This document shows, piece after piece, positions 50,553 through 58,853 of a DNA stretch of 64,000 bases. Origin of the DNA: CALJDF01 sp038121105 (lineage in GTDB: Bacteria; Pseudomonadota; Alphaproteobacteria; SHVP01); assembly GCA_038121105.1 (NCBI GenBank), contig JAYONB010000008.1, forward strand, positions 62,001 to 126,000. The letters run 5' to 3'. The translations under genes and the position numbers were made by a program. Positions within the stretch are counted from its first letter, which is position 1; every line of letters begins with the position of its first letter. The notes under the pieces were generated by a model, which was not told the DNA's origin, made no database searches, and saw nothing but the letters and a program-made list of their open reading frames with translations.

Positions 50553-51652
50553 CGTCGCAACCGTTCTTCCGCCAACAAAGCGAACTCTTGCCCGAACGCG
50601 CCCCACCGGCCGCCACCACCGGCGTGGTCGGCTGGCTAAGGGCCAACCTGTTCTCGGGGTGGCTCAGCACCGTTCTGACGCTGGCGGGCCTCTACGTTCT
50701 GTGGCTAATCATTCCGAATTTGTTGGATTGGGCGTTCTTCGATGCCGATTTCACGGGCGACGACCGATTTGCCTGTACCAGTTCCGGCGCCTGTTGGGCG
50801 TGGTTCGACCAGCGCATCGACCAGTTCCTCTACGGTTTTTATCCCAGCGAGCAAACATGGCGGGTCAATATAGCCCTGCTCCTGCTGATCAGGGCGTTGG
50901 CGCCGGTGCTGTTCGACAAAATGCCGGGCGCGAAACGTCTGCGGTGGTTCTCGCTAGCCTATCCGTTCGTCGCGACGTTTCTGCTGATCGGCGGTTTCGG
51001 GCTCGAAGAGGTGCCCACCAACAAGTTCGGTGGTTTCATGCTCAACGTGACGGTCGGGCTTGCCGGGATCGTCTTGTCGTTGCCCATCGGAATTGTCTTG
51101 GCCCTCGGGCGTCGATCGCGCATGCCGATCGTCCGCGCGTTGTCCGTGGCTTTCATCGAAGTTTTCCGCGGCGTACCGCTGATCACGTTGCTGTTCGTCG
51201 CCGCCATCCTGTTGCCGATCTTCTTGCCGCCGTCCTTCAGTCTCGACCTCGTCATTCGCGTGATCGTCGTGGTGACCGCCTTCGCCTCGGCCTACATGGC
51301 GGAGGTCATCCGTGGCGGGCTCCAAGCGGTCCCTCGGGGCCAGTACGAAGCCGCCGCCGCGCTCGGACTAGGTTACTGGAAGATGATGGGGCTCGTCGTT
51401 TTGCCCCAGGCGTTGAAGATTTCGATCCCCGGAATCGTCAATACCTTCATCGGGTTGTTCAAAGATACGACCCTGGTCATCGTCATTGGCCTCTTCGACG
51501 TGCTCAACATCGGTCGCACCATGGTTTCCAATCCGGATTGGTTGGCGGTCGAGACCCAGGTCTTCATTTCGATCTTCTTCTTCGTCGTATGTTTCTCGAT
51601 GTCGCGCTACTCGGTGCATCTCGAACAGCGCCTCGATACGACAAAACGCTAG
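50549..51652 (+). CDS. aapM: General L-amino-acid ABC transporter permease AapM
   Basis: The protein has 367 residues. Typical AapM segments are FRGVPLITLLFVAAILLP and the coupling loop VPRGQYEAAAALGLGYWKM; the C-terminus reads YSVHLEQRLDTTKR. It pairs with AapQ in the inner membrane. The start ATG lies within the ATGA overlap with aapQ. Together with AapJ and AapP it completes an importer that, in the characterised Rhizobium system, handles many L-amino acids and can also affect efflux. Confidence 0.93.
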   Translation: MTSQPFFRQQSELLPERAPPAATTGVVGWLRANLFSGWLSTVLTLAGLYVLWLIIPNLLDWAFFDADFTGDDRFACTSSGACWAWFDQRIDQFLYGFYPSEQTWRVNIALLLLIRALAPVLFDKMPGAKRLRWFSLAYPFVATFLLIGGFGLEEVPTNKFGGFMLNVTVGLAGIVLSLPIGIVLALGRRSRMPIVRALSVAFIEVFRGVPLITLLFVAAILLPIFLPPSFSLDLVIRVIVVVTAFASAYMAEVIRGGLQAVPRGQYEAAAALGLGYWKMMGLVVLPQALKISIPGIVNTFIGLFKDTTLVIVIGLFDVLNIGRTMVSNPDWLAVETQVFISIFFFVVCFSMSRYSVHLEQRLDTTKR

Positions 51653-51661
51653 GAACCCGTC

Positions 51662-52432
51662 ATGTCCACGGAACAAGACCAAGTCGCCGCCGATGCCAAG
51701 CCGATGATCGACATCGTCGGTTTGAACAAATGGTTCGGGCCCTTCCATGTCCTGCGCGACATCAATCTCTCTGTGGCGCCGCAAGAACGGATCGTAATCT
51801 GCGGACCGTCCGGCTCCGGCAAGTCGACCCTCATTCGCTGCATCAACCGACTGGAAGAGCACCAAGAAGGCTCGATCGTCGTCGACGGCACCGAGTTAAC
51901 GCACGATCTGAAGAACATCGATGCCATCCGTCGCGAAGTCGGCATGGTCTTTCAGCAGTTCAATCTCTTTCCCCACCTCACGGTACTCGAGAACTGCACC
52001 CTGGGTCCGATCTGGGTACGCAAGACCCCAAAAAACGAAGCGGAAAAGATCGCCATGGAACTGCTTGAGCGGGTCAAAATTCCCGAACAAGCGGATAAAT
52101 ACCCTGGCCAGCTCTCCGGCGGTCAGCAGCAGCGCGTCGCCATCGCGCGCAGTCTTTGCATGAAACCCAACATCATGCTGTTCGACGAACCGACGTCGGC
52201 GCTCGACCCGGAGATGATCAAAGAGGTGCTCGACGTCATGGTCGATCTTGCGCAAACCGGCATGACCATGCTCGTGGTGACCCACGAGATGGGCTTTGCC
52301 TCGCAAGTAGCCGACCGCGTGATCTTCATGGATGCCGGGCAAATCGTTGAGCAGAACACGCCGGACGAGTTCTTCAACAACCCGCAATCCGACCGCACCA
52401 AACTCTTCTTGAGCCAAATCCTGAGTCACTAG
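51662..52432 (+). CDS. aapP: General L-amino-acid ABC transporter ATPase AapP
   Basis: The protein has 256 residues. Walker A (GPSGSGKST), the signature LSGGQQQRVAIARSL and Walker B (IMLFDEPTSALDPEM) are intact, and ETV-type C-terminal HDMG-like residues appear as VVTHEMGFASQVADR. Sequence and position identify it as AapP. It is 9 bases after aapM. A GNAT gene starts 2 bases after its stop, so it is probably in the same transcript. Confidence 0.94.
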   Translation: MSTEQDQVAADAKPMIDIVGLNKWFGPFHVLRDINLSVAPQERIVICGPSGSGKSTLIRCINRLEEHQEGSIVVDGTELTHDLKNIDAIRREVGMVFQQFNLFPHLTVLENCTLGPIWVRKTPKNEAEKIAMELLERVKIPEQADKYPGQLSGGQQQRVAIARSLCMKPNIMLFDEPTSALDPEMIKEVLDVMVDLAQTGMTMLVVTHEMGFASQVADRVIFMDAGQIVEQNTPDEFFNNPQSDRTKLFLSQILSH

Positions 52433-52434
52433 CC

Positions 52435-52947
52435 ATGGCGACGACCATCCGACCGATGGTCGAGGCCGACGGCCCCGCGGTCCTGGCGATCTACCAAGCC
52501 GGCATTGCCGGCGGCGAAGCCACCTTCGAAGAGCACGCACCGGACTGGCCGACATGGTCGGCCGCCCACCATGCCCATAGCCGGATCGTGGCCGACAACG
52601 ACGGCGACATAGTCGGCTGGGCTGCGCTGGCGCCGGTCTCCCCACGGGCCGTTTATCGGGGCGTGGCCGAGGTTAGCATTTATGTCGTCGAGACGGCGGC
52701 CGGCGCTGGGGTGGGCGGTAGGCTCATGTCGGCGCTGATCGACAGCGCCGAGCGAAACGGAATCTGGACTCTGCAATCGTCGATCTTCGAAGAGAACGCC
52801 GCCAGCGCGCGGCTTCATGCCCGCCATAGGTTTCGGGTCGTCGGGCGTCGCGAGCGGATCGGCCTGATACGTTTTGGGCCCCGCAATGGTCTGTGGCGCG
52901 ATACCATTTTGCTCGAGCGCCGCAGCGAGAACGTCGGAACGTCTTAG
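52435..52947 (+). CDS. GNAT-family N-acetyltransferase, phosphinothricin/methionine-derivative type
   Basis: The protein has 170 residues. The opening TIRPMVEADGPAVLAIYQAG, then GGEATFEEHAPDW and VAEVSIYVVETAAGAGVGGRL (acetyl-CoA motif) match the Pat/MddA/YncA branch of the GNATs, which N-acetylates phosphinothricin, methionine sulfoximine or related amino-acid analogues. The substrate here is not known. It follows aapP by 2 bases, so it could neutralise amino-acid analogues that enter through the Aap transporter. That link is inference. Confidence 0.85.
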   Translation: MATTIRPMVEADGPAVLAIYQAGIAGGEATFEEHAPDWPTWSAAHHAHSRIVADNDGDIVGWAALAPVSPRAVYRGVAEVSIYVVETAAGAGVGGRLMSALIDSAERNGIWTLQSSIFEENAASARLHARHRFRVVGRRERIGLIRFGPRNGLWRDTILLERRSENVGTS

Positions 52948-52974
52948 TTTCCGGCTCAGGAAAGGAACCGGGCG

Positions 52975-54309
52975 ATGACCCATGTCTTCCACCGCCACAC
53001 CAAGACCAAATTACGGATTGCCGCGCAGGGCGATGGCGTCTACGTCGTGGATCGCGAGGGCAACCGTTACCTCGACGCGTCCGGCGGTGCGGCGGTTTCC
53101 TCGTTGGGCCATAGCGATCCCGACGTACGCCGCGCCATCGTCAATCAACTCGATCAGGTGGCCTATGCCCATACCGCGTTCTTCACCACCGAGGTGATGG
53201 AAGAACTCGCGACAACTCTTTGCGACCGCGCACCGAGCCCGCTCAGCAACGTCTATTTCGTCTCCGGCGGGTCGGAAGGGGTTGAAACCGCGCTCAAGAT
53301 GGCGCGCCAATACTTTCTCGAGGTGGGCCAGCCCGAACGCCGCCACTTTATCGCCCGCCGTCAGAGCTATCACGGCAATACGTTGGGCGCGCTATCGGTC
53401 GGCGGCAATATGTGGCGTCGCGAGCCCTTTGACCCAATTCTCATGCCGGCCAGCCACGTCGGCCCGTGCTACCCCTATCGCGACCGCCGCGACGACGAAT
53501 CCGAATCCGCCTACGGCGAACGCGTCGCCGACGAGCTCGAGGCCATGATCCAAAGCTTGGGCCCCGAAACCGTCGCTGCCTTCGTGGCCGAGACGGTCGT
53601 CGGCGCGACATCGGGCGCGCTGGCCCCTGTGCCCGGCTACTTCAAGCGCATTCGCGAGATTTGCGACCGGCACGGTGTGTTGCTGATCCTCGATGAAGTG
53701 ATGTGCGGGATGGGGCGTACCGGCACGCTCTTCGCCTACGAGCAGGAAAACATTGCGCCCGACATCGTGGTGGTCGCAAAAGGATTAGGTGCCGGCTATC
53801 AGCCGATCGGCGGCGTGTTGGTGGCCGAACCGATCTTCGAGGCGTTCCAATCGGGCACCGGCTATTTGCAACATGGGTTCACCTATATGGGGCATGCGAC
53901 CGCCTGCGCGGCTGCGCTGGCGGTCATCAAGAAGATCGAGTCGAACAACTTGCTGGAAAACGTGCGGGCAATGGGCGACCGACTTGACGCCGCGCTGACG
54001 GATCGGTTCGGCAATCATCCGCACGTTGGCGACATTCGCGGTCGCGGTCTGTTTCGCGCGTTGGAGTTCGTTGCAGATCGGGCGACCAAGGAGCCGTTCG
54101 ATCCGGCTCAGGGTCTCAACGCGCGAATCAAGAAATCGGCGATGGAACGCGGTCTGATGTGCTACCCGATGGGCGGCACGATCGATGGTCGCCGCGGCGA
54201 CCATGTTCTGCTCGCGCCCCCCTTCATCATCGACGAAACTCACATCGCCGCGATCACCGATCGGCTCGCCGATGCGGTTGACGACGCTCTGCAAGAAATT
54301 TCGGGGTAG
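52975..54309 (+). CDS. Class III pyridoxal-phosphate aminotransferase
   Basis: The protein has 444 residues. Family marks are SSLGHSDPDVRRAIVNQLDQ, YFVSGGSEGVETALKMARQY, LILDEVMCGMGRTGTLFAYE and the PLP lysine in VVVAKGLGAGYQPIGGV. Class III enzymes convert omega-amino acids, diamines or beta-amino acids; the exact substrate cannot be read here. It follows the GNAT gene by 27 bases and probably belongs to the aap operon, linking uptake with transamination. No terminator was found after it. Confidence 0.9.
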   Translation: MTHVFHRHTKTKLRIAAQGDGVYVVDREGNRYLDASGGAAVSSLGHSDPDVRRAIVNQLDQVAYAHTAFFTTEVMEELATTLCDRAPSPLSNVYFVSGGSEGVETALKMARQYFLEVGQPERRHFIARRQSYHGNTLGALSVGGNMWRREPFDPILMPASHVGPCYPYRDRRDDESESAYGERVADELEAMIQSLGPETVAAFVAETVVGATSGALAPVPGYFKRIREICDRHGVLLILDEVMCGMGRTGTLFAYEQENIAPDIVVVAKGLGAGYQPIGGVLVAEPIFEAFQSGTGYLQHGFTYMGHATACAAALAVIKKIESNNLLENVRAMGDRLDAALTDRFGNHPHVGDIRGRGLFRALEFVADRATKEPFDPAQGLNARIKKSAMERGLMCYPMGGTIDGRRGDHVLLAPPFIIDETHIAAITDRLADAVDDALQEISG

Positions 54310-54368
54310 TCCGAGGCGTTGGCGGGATTCTGCCAGAAAGTCTGAATGTTGCACCGCATCAATAGCGG

Positions 54369-54408
54369 TGCGTCGTTATCTGATTCGTTGCGTCGTTAAC
54401 TGATTCGT
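54369..54408. repeat. Two tandem 20-base repeats upstream of the TRAP operon
   Basis: TGCGTCGTTATCTGATTCGT (54369-54388) is followed at once by a copy with one base changed (54389-54408) and the start of a third (TGTGTCG). The copies lie immediately upstream of a putative -10 (TATAGT), so they could be regulator-binding sites. Confidence 0.6.
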
Positions 54409-54425
54409 TGTGTCGCGTGTATAGT
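54396..54425 (+). promoter_or_regulatory. Putative promoter of the TAXI TRAP operon
   Basis: TTAACT (54396-54401) and TATAGT (54420-54425) are separated by 18 bases. The -35 lies inside the second 20-base repeat. A GGGAGGA ribosome site lies a few bases before the ATG at 54464. The -35 is a poor match, so the call is tentative. Confidence 0.4.
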
Positions 54426-54463
54426 GGGGCAGTAAGAAAACTACAGGAATTGGGAGGAACCTC

Positions 54464-55423
54464 ATGAAGAAATTTTCCTTGTCGCTTGCCGGCGCAGCCT
54501 TGATGGCGACGGCAACGTTTGCGCCGCAAGCCGCGCATGCGCAACAAGACATTCTGATCGGCGGCGGTTCCGTCACCGGTGTGTACTACCAGGTCGCGCT
54601 GCAGACCTGTGCGTTGATCAACAAACACGCCAAGGACAAATACAACTGCGTCGGTCGTCCCGCGTTGGGGTCGGTGTTCAACGTTAATGCCGTGAACCGC
54701 GGGCTGCTTGATTTCGGCGTCGCGCAATCGGACCGCAACTTCCAAGCGACCAACGGCGAAGCCGACTGGGACGGTAAGGCGGTCAAAGGTTTGCGCAGCG
54801 TATTCAGCATGCATCCCGAAGCTGTGCTTCTGGTGACTCGCGCCGATACCGGGATCAACGGGATCATGGATCTCAAGGGCAAGCGCGTGAACATCGGCAA
54901 TCCCGGTTCCGGTCAGCGCGGCAATGCCGAAGACGTGCTTCGTCTTCATGGCATCAGCAAAGACAACGACATCGACGCCGAGGGCCTGCAGCAGGGCGAA
55001 GCGTCGCGCGCGTTGATCGACAAAAAAGTCGATGCGTTCTTCTACACCGTCGGTAGTCCGAGCGCGGCGATCGAAGAGCCCGCAAATTCGGCGAAAATCA
55101 AGATCGTCGACATCAACACGCCGGAGATCAAGAAGTTCATCGCCGACAAGCCGTACTACGTCATGGCCAAGTATCCGGCCGGTGTCTACAAGGATGTCGG
55201 CGCGTTCGAGACCTATGCCGTAAAGGCGACTGTCGTCACGAGCGAAGCCGCGAGCGAGCAAATGGTCTACGATTTCGTCAAGACGGTTTTCGAGAATCTC
55301 GAAGAACTGAAAGGCAGCCACGCTGCCTTCAGGATCCTTGAGCCCGCCGAAATGCTTAAGGGCCTCACCGCTCCGCTGCATCCGGGTGCGGCCAAGTACT
55401 ACAAAGAACGCGGCTGGATGTAG
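54464..55423 (+). CDS. TAXI-family TRAP transporter solute-binding protein
   Basis: The protein has 319 residues with a signal peptide (about 1-26, ending AHAQ). The mature N-terminus DILIGGGSVTGVYYQVA and the segment DFGVAQSDRNFQATNGEADW are diagnostic of TAXI (TRAP-associated extracytoplasmic immunogenic) proteins. Later come VNIGNPGSGQRGNAEDVL and PYYVMAKYPAGVYKDV. It captures a dicarboxylate, amino acid or other small acid in the periplasm for the fused permease encoded downstream. A strong terminator separates the two genes. Confidence 0.92.
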   Translation: MKKFSLSLAGAALMATATFAPQAAHAQQDILIGGGSVTGVYYQVALQTCALINKHAKDKYNCVGRPALGSVFNVNAVNRGLLDFGVAQSDRNFQATNGEADWDGKAVKGLRSVFSMHPEAVLLVTRADTGINGIMDLKGKRVNIGNPGSGQRGNAEDVLRLHGISKDNDIDAEGLQQGEASRALIDKKVDAFFYTVGSPSAAIEEPANSAKIKIVDINTPEIKKFIADKPYYVMAKYPAGVYKDVGAFETYAVKATVVTSEAASEQMVYDFVKTVFENLEELKGSHAAFRILEPAEMLKGLTAPLHPGAAKYYKERGWM

Positions 55424-55440
55424 GGTCGCAACAACGTGTT

Positions 55441-55470
55441 GGGGCGGCTTCGGCCGCCCCATTTTTTTTC
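55441..55470 (+). terminator. Attenuating terminator between the TAXI protein and permease genes
   Basis: GGGGCGGC (55441-55448) and GCCGCCCC (55453-55460) form an 8-bp stem closed by a UUCG-type tetraloop (TTCG), followed by ATTTTTTTTC. It begins 18 bases after the binding-protein stop and ends 10 bases before the permease ATG. Confidence 0.92.
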
Positions 55471-55480
55471 GCGGGGCCCC

Positions 55481-57892
55481 ATGACTGACTCAAAGTCCGA
55501 GCAAGGCGATCTCAGCGCTGCTGAAGAGATTGTCGCGCAAGTCGAAAGCGGCCCGCGCAGTCCCGATCACCGCATTGCCGTATGGGCCATCTTGGCGCTT
55601 TGCTTGGGGTGGTCGTCGTTCCAGCTCTGGATCGCCTTCGATCCCATCAATTCGATTATCGCGCGCTCCTGGCATCTGGCGCTCGCGATTTCGCTGGTCT
55701 ATCTCGCGTACCCGGCATTCAAACAATCGCAGCCCTCGCGCCTGGCCTCGGGCGTCGCTCGAACGTTGTCCTTGGGCGACAACGGTTTTGTCGTCGTCCT
55801 GGAACTGTTCATCGGCCTGGTGCTCGCGGCGATTGGCATCTACCTCTTTGCCAATCTCGGCGCGATGCGTGACGAGGGGCTCGACCCCGTCATCAATATC
55901 CTCGTGGTGGCGATCGGCATTGCCGGAATCGCCGAAGGTGTGCGGCGGCTCCTCGCGTTTTTCGCCCATAAGATGGGGCGCACCCCAGAGTCGGGCCTCG
56001 CCGCTATGGTCTTTCGCAGCGGTGCTGCGCGATCCAATCGGCAATACATCCCGGTCTACGACATCATTCTGGCGCTCATGGCCGCTGGCGCCGCGCTCTA
56101 CATATGGTTCGACTTCGAAGGGATCATCAGCCGCTCGGGTCTGCCCACGCGGGCCGATGTCGTGATGGGCGTCATCATGATCATCTTGCTGCTCGAGGCC
56201 GCGCGCCGTTCTCTTGGGCCCGCGCTAAGCATTCTTGCGTTGATCTTCATCGCCTATTCCTTCGCCGGCCCGATCATGCCGCAGTTTCTAAGGCACCGGG
56301 GCGTCCCGCTCGACTTTTTCATCAACGATATGTACCTCGCCGACACCGGCATCTTCGGCGTGCCGCTCGGGGTGTCCGCCAGTTTCGTCTTTCTGTTCGT
56401 CCTGTTCGGCGCGCTTCTCGACAAAGCGGGGGCGGGCAAATACTTCATCGATGTCGCCTTCGCCGGTCTCGGTCGGTTCCGCGGCGGTCCGGCCAAAGCC
56501 GCCATCGTGGCTTCGGGTCTAACCGGCCTCGTGTCGGGCTCCTCGATCGCCAACACCGTCACCACCGGCACTTTCACCATTCCACTGATGAAGCGGGTTG
56601 GCCTACCGGCCTTTAAGGCTGCGGCCGTTGAGGTCGCCGCGTCCACGAACGGCCAATTGATGCCGCCGATCATGGGTGCGGCCGCATTCATCATGGCCGA
56701 GATTATCGGTATCCCTTATCTCGATGTGGTCCGCGCGGCGTTGATCCCTGCGCTCATCTCCTACATCGCGTTGTTCTACGTCGTACATCTCGAGGCGCTG
56801 AAGCTCGGGATTAGCGCCATTCCGAAGGCGGAACTGCCGGCTCTGGCAAAAACCTTCCTGCGCGGCATGCACTACATCATCCCGCTCGCGGTGTTGGTGC
56901 TGTACTTGGTGGTCTTGCGTCGCTCAGCCATCACCTCCGCGCTCTTTGCGATCGAGGCGCTCGCAGTCTTGATGGTCGTGCAACGACCGATCATCGCCTT
57001 CCTCGGCTTCCACGCTCAAAAACAAGCCGGCAACTTGGCGGCCGAAGCTGCTCTCATGCCGACGCTGATCAGTGCGGTCTATGATGGTCTGCGCGATATT
57101 TGGGACGGGCTGATCGCCGGCGCGCGCAACATGATGTCGGTCGGCGTCGCCACGGCCTCGGCGGGCATCATCGTTGGTGTCGTGACGATTACCGGTTTGG
57201 TCGGCCGCTTCGTTAGCGTGATCGACACCATATCGTTCGGCAACGTCACCCTAATGCTCGTGTTGACCGCCGTTACCAGCATGATCCTCGGGATGGGCTT
57301 GCCGACCACGGCGAACTACATCGTTATGGCGACGCTCACTGCGCCGGTGATCGTCCAACTCGGCGGTGACGCCGGATTGGTTGTGCCGGTTCTCGCCGCA
57401 CACCTGTTCGTCTTCTACTTCGGCATTCTAGCCGACGACACACCGCCCGTCGGACTGGCTGCCTATGCGGCCGCGGCGATTGCGAAATCCGACCCCATTC
57501 GTACCGGGGTGCAAGGCTTCACCTACGATTTGCGTACCGCGATCTTGCCCTTCGTGTTCATCTTCAACATCGACTTGTTGATGATGGCCGGTCTCACCGA
57601 AAGTGGCGACATCATCTGGATCAACGACATCGTCCAGCTGCTGTGGATATTTGCGGTGGCCTTGATCGCCATGTTCGCATTCGCGGCCTTCATCCAGGGC
57701 TACTTTGCCGACCGCTGCAATTGGATCGAACGGCTGGTCTTGCTTGCGATTTGCATCATTCTCTTCCGACCCGCAGTGATCACCGATCAAATCGGGCTGG
57801 CGCGAGAGATTGTTCAGGGCCTCGGCCTCCTGGCGTATGGCGGGCTCTACATGATGCAACGCATGCGGGCGCGTCGGCGTATCGCTGCCTAA
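55481..57892 (+). CDS. TRAP transporter permease, fused DctQ-DctM (4TM/12TM) type
   Basis: The protein has 803 residues from the ATG at 55481; the frame extends upstream to 55436 through the terminator, so I do not use it. The N-terminal quarter holds several helices corresponding to the small subunit, and the rest is the large DctM channel, with ANTVTTGTFTIPLMKRVG and GMGLPTTANYIVMATLTAPV as typical loops. Fused permeases of this kind occur with TAXI binding proteins. It uses an ion gradient rather than ATP. A UspA gene follows 12 bases after the stop. Confidence 0.93.
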   Translation: MTDSKSEQGDLSAAEEIVAQVESGPRSPDHRIAVWAILALCLGWSSFQLWIAFDPINSIIARSWHLALAISLVYLAYPAFKQSQPSRLASGVARTLSLGDNGFVVVLELFIGLVLAAIGIYLFANLGAMRDEGLDPVINILVVAIGIAGIAEGVRRLLAFFAHKMGRTPESGLAAMVFRSGAARSNRQYIPVYDIILALMAAGAALYIWFDFEGIISRSGLPTRADVVMGVIMIILLLEAARRSLGPALSILALIFIAYSFAGPIMPQFLRHRGVPLDFFINDMYLADTGIFGVPLGVSASFVFLFVLFGALLDKAGAGKYFIDVAFAGLGRFRGGPAKAAIVASGLTGLVSGSSIANTVTTGTFTIPLMKRVGLPAFKAAAVEVAASTNGQLMPPIMGAAAFIMAEIIGIPYLDVVRAALIPALISYIALFYVVHLEALKLGISAIPKAELPALAKTFLRGMHYIIPLAVLVLYLVVLRRSAITSALFAIEALAVLMVVQRPIIAFLGFHAQKQAGNLAAEAALMPTLISAVYDGLRDIWDGLIAGARNMMSVGVATASAGIIVGVVTITGLVGRFVSVIDTISFGNVTLMLVLTAVTSMILGMGLPTTANYIVMATLTAPVIVQLGGDAGLVVPVLAAHLFVFYFGILADDTPPVGLAAYAAAAIAKSDPIRTGVQGFTYDLRTAILPFVFIFNIDLLMMAGLTESGDIIWINDIVQLLWIFAVALIAMFAFAAFIQGYFADRCNWIERLVLLAICIILFRPAVITDQIGLAREIVQGLGLLAYGGLYMMQRMRARRRIAA

Positions 57893-57904
57893 AGGAGATT
57901 ACCA

Positions 57905-58327
57905 ATGTTCAAAAAGATTCTTTTGCCCGTCGACCTTCAGGAAGAAAGTTCCTGGCAAAACGCACTACCGGTGGCGCTTCGCATGGCCAAAGACGATGGC
58001 GCCGAACTCCACATCCTCACGGTCGTACCGCCCTTGCCGGGTCAGATCTACGGCTATTTCCCGGAAGATTTCGAACCCAAGATGATCGACCAAGGGAAAG
58101 CGGCGATCGAAGCCTTCGCCAAGGAGCATGCCGGCGGAACGAAAGTGGTTCCGCATCTTGCCCAGGGCCAGCCCTACTCGGCGATCATCGATCTCGCCGA
58201 GAAAATAAGTGCCGATCTGATTGTCATGGGCTCGCACCGACCCGAGCTCAAGGACTACTTGCTCGGGCCCAATGCCGCGCGGGTCGTGCGGCATGCTTCG
58301 TGTTCGGTGATGGTCGTCCGCAAATAG
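57905..58327 (+). CDS. Universal stress protein UspA family
   Basis: The protein has 140 residues, one UspA domain. The strand opening KILLPVDL and the C-terminal ADLIVMGSHRPELKDYLLGP and VVRHASCSVMVVR fit the ATP-binding UspA branch. GAGATTACC precedes the start. Genes of this type next to TRAP permeases include the ectoine-transporter regulator TeaD, which modulates transport. A similar role here is plausible from position (12 bases after the permease). It is convergent with the cytochrome c gene. Confidence 0.9.
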   Translation: MFKKILLPVDLQEESSWQNALPVALRMAKDDGAELHILTVVPPLPGQIYGYFPEDFEPKMIDQGKAAIEAFAKEHAGGTKVVPHLAQGQPYSAIIDLAEKISADLIVMGSHRPELKDYLLGPNAARVVRHASCSVMVVRK

Positions 58328-58342
58328 CGCGTCGATTGCTAC

Positions 58343-58717
58343 CTATTGCGGGGCTTTGAGGTAGGCGATGACGTTGTCGCGATCCGCCGCTTTTTTCAAA
58401 CCTGCAAAGCTCATCTTGGTGCCTTTAAGGAACTTGCGGGGATTTTCGAGATAAGCCGACAATGTCGCTTCGTCCCAAGTAAGGTCCGATTCGGCCATTT
58501 TTGTGGAATACCGATACCCGTCGGCGGCCCCCGCGGCGCGCCCGACGATACCGTGCAGGTTCGGTCCGACCTTGTGTTTGCCGCCTTCCTCGACGGTGTG
58601 GCACGCCTTGCACTTGTTAAAAACTTTGGCGCCCGCCGCCGCATCGCCTTCGGCGAAAGCGGTGGTACTCAGTGCACTCATGGCGGCAGCCGCCAGAACC
58701 AACGTTACTTTGCGCAT
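58343..58717 (-). CDS. Class I cytochrome c
   Basis: The protein has 124 residues from the ATG at 58717 (GAGG upstream). A signal peptide (about 1-22, ending AFAEGD) directs it to the periplasm. The heme motif CKACH is at residues 36-40, with the axial Met102 in GTKMSFAG and the conserved YSTKMAES segment. It is a small electron carrier of the cytochrome c2/c550 type. It is divergent from the Mla-like operon across about 140 bases and convergent with uspA. Partner oxidoreductases are not in the window. Confidence 0.93.
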   Translation of the reverse strand: MRKVTLVLAAAAMSALSTTAFAEGDAAAGAKVFNKCKACHTVEEGGKHKVGPNLHGIVGRAAGAADGYRYSTKMAESDLTWDEATLSAYLENPRKFLKGTKMSFAGLKKAADRDNVIAYLKAPQ

Positions 58718-58853
58718 TTGGACCTCATAGAAAGACATATGCCGAACATAGAAAAGCCGTACCGTCGGAACAAGTCTCACACCGCATGACGATTTCTTGA
58801 TCGCCGCGCTGCGGGCTACAATCGGCGCGTCGAAAGGCGAGAGTGTTCGAGGT

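Noticed and set aside
55436..55480. Upstream start for the TRAP permease
   Set aside because: The extra codons are encoded by the terminator hairpin itself; the ATG at 55481 follows it.
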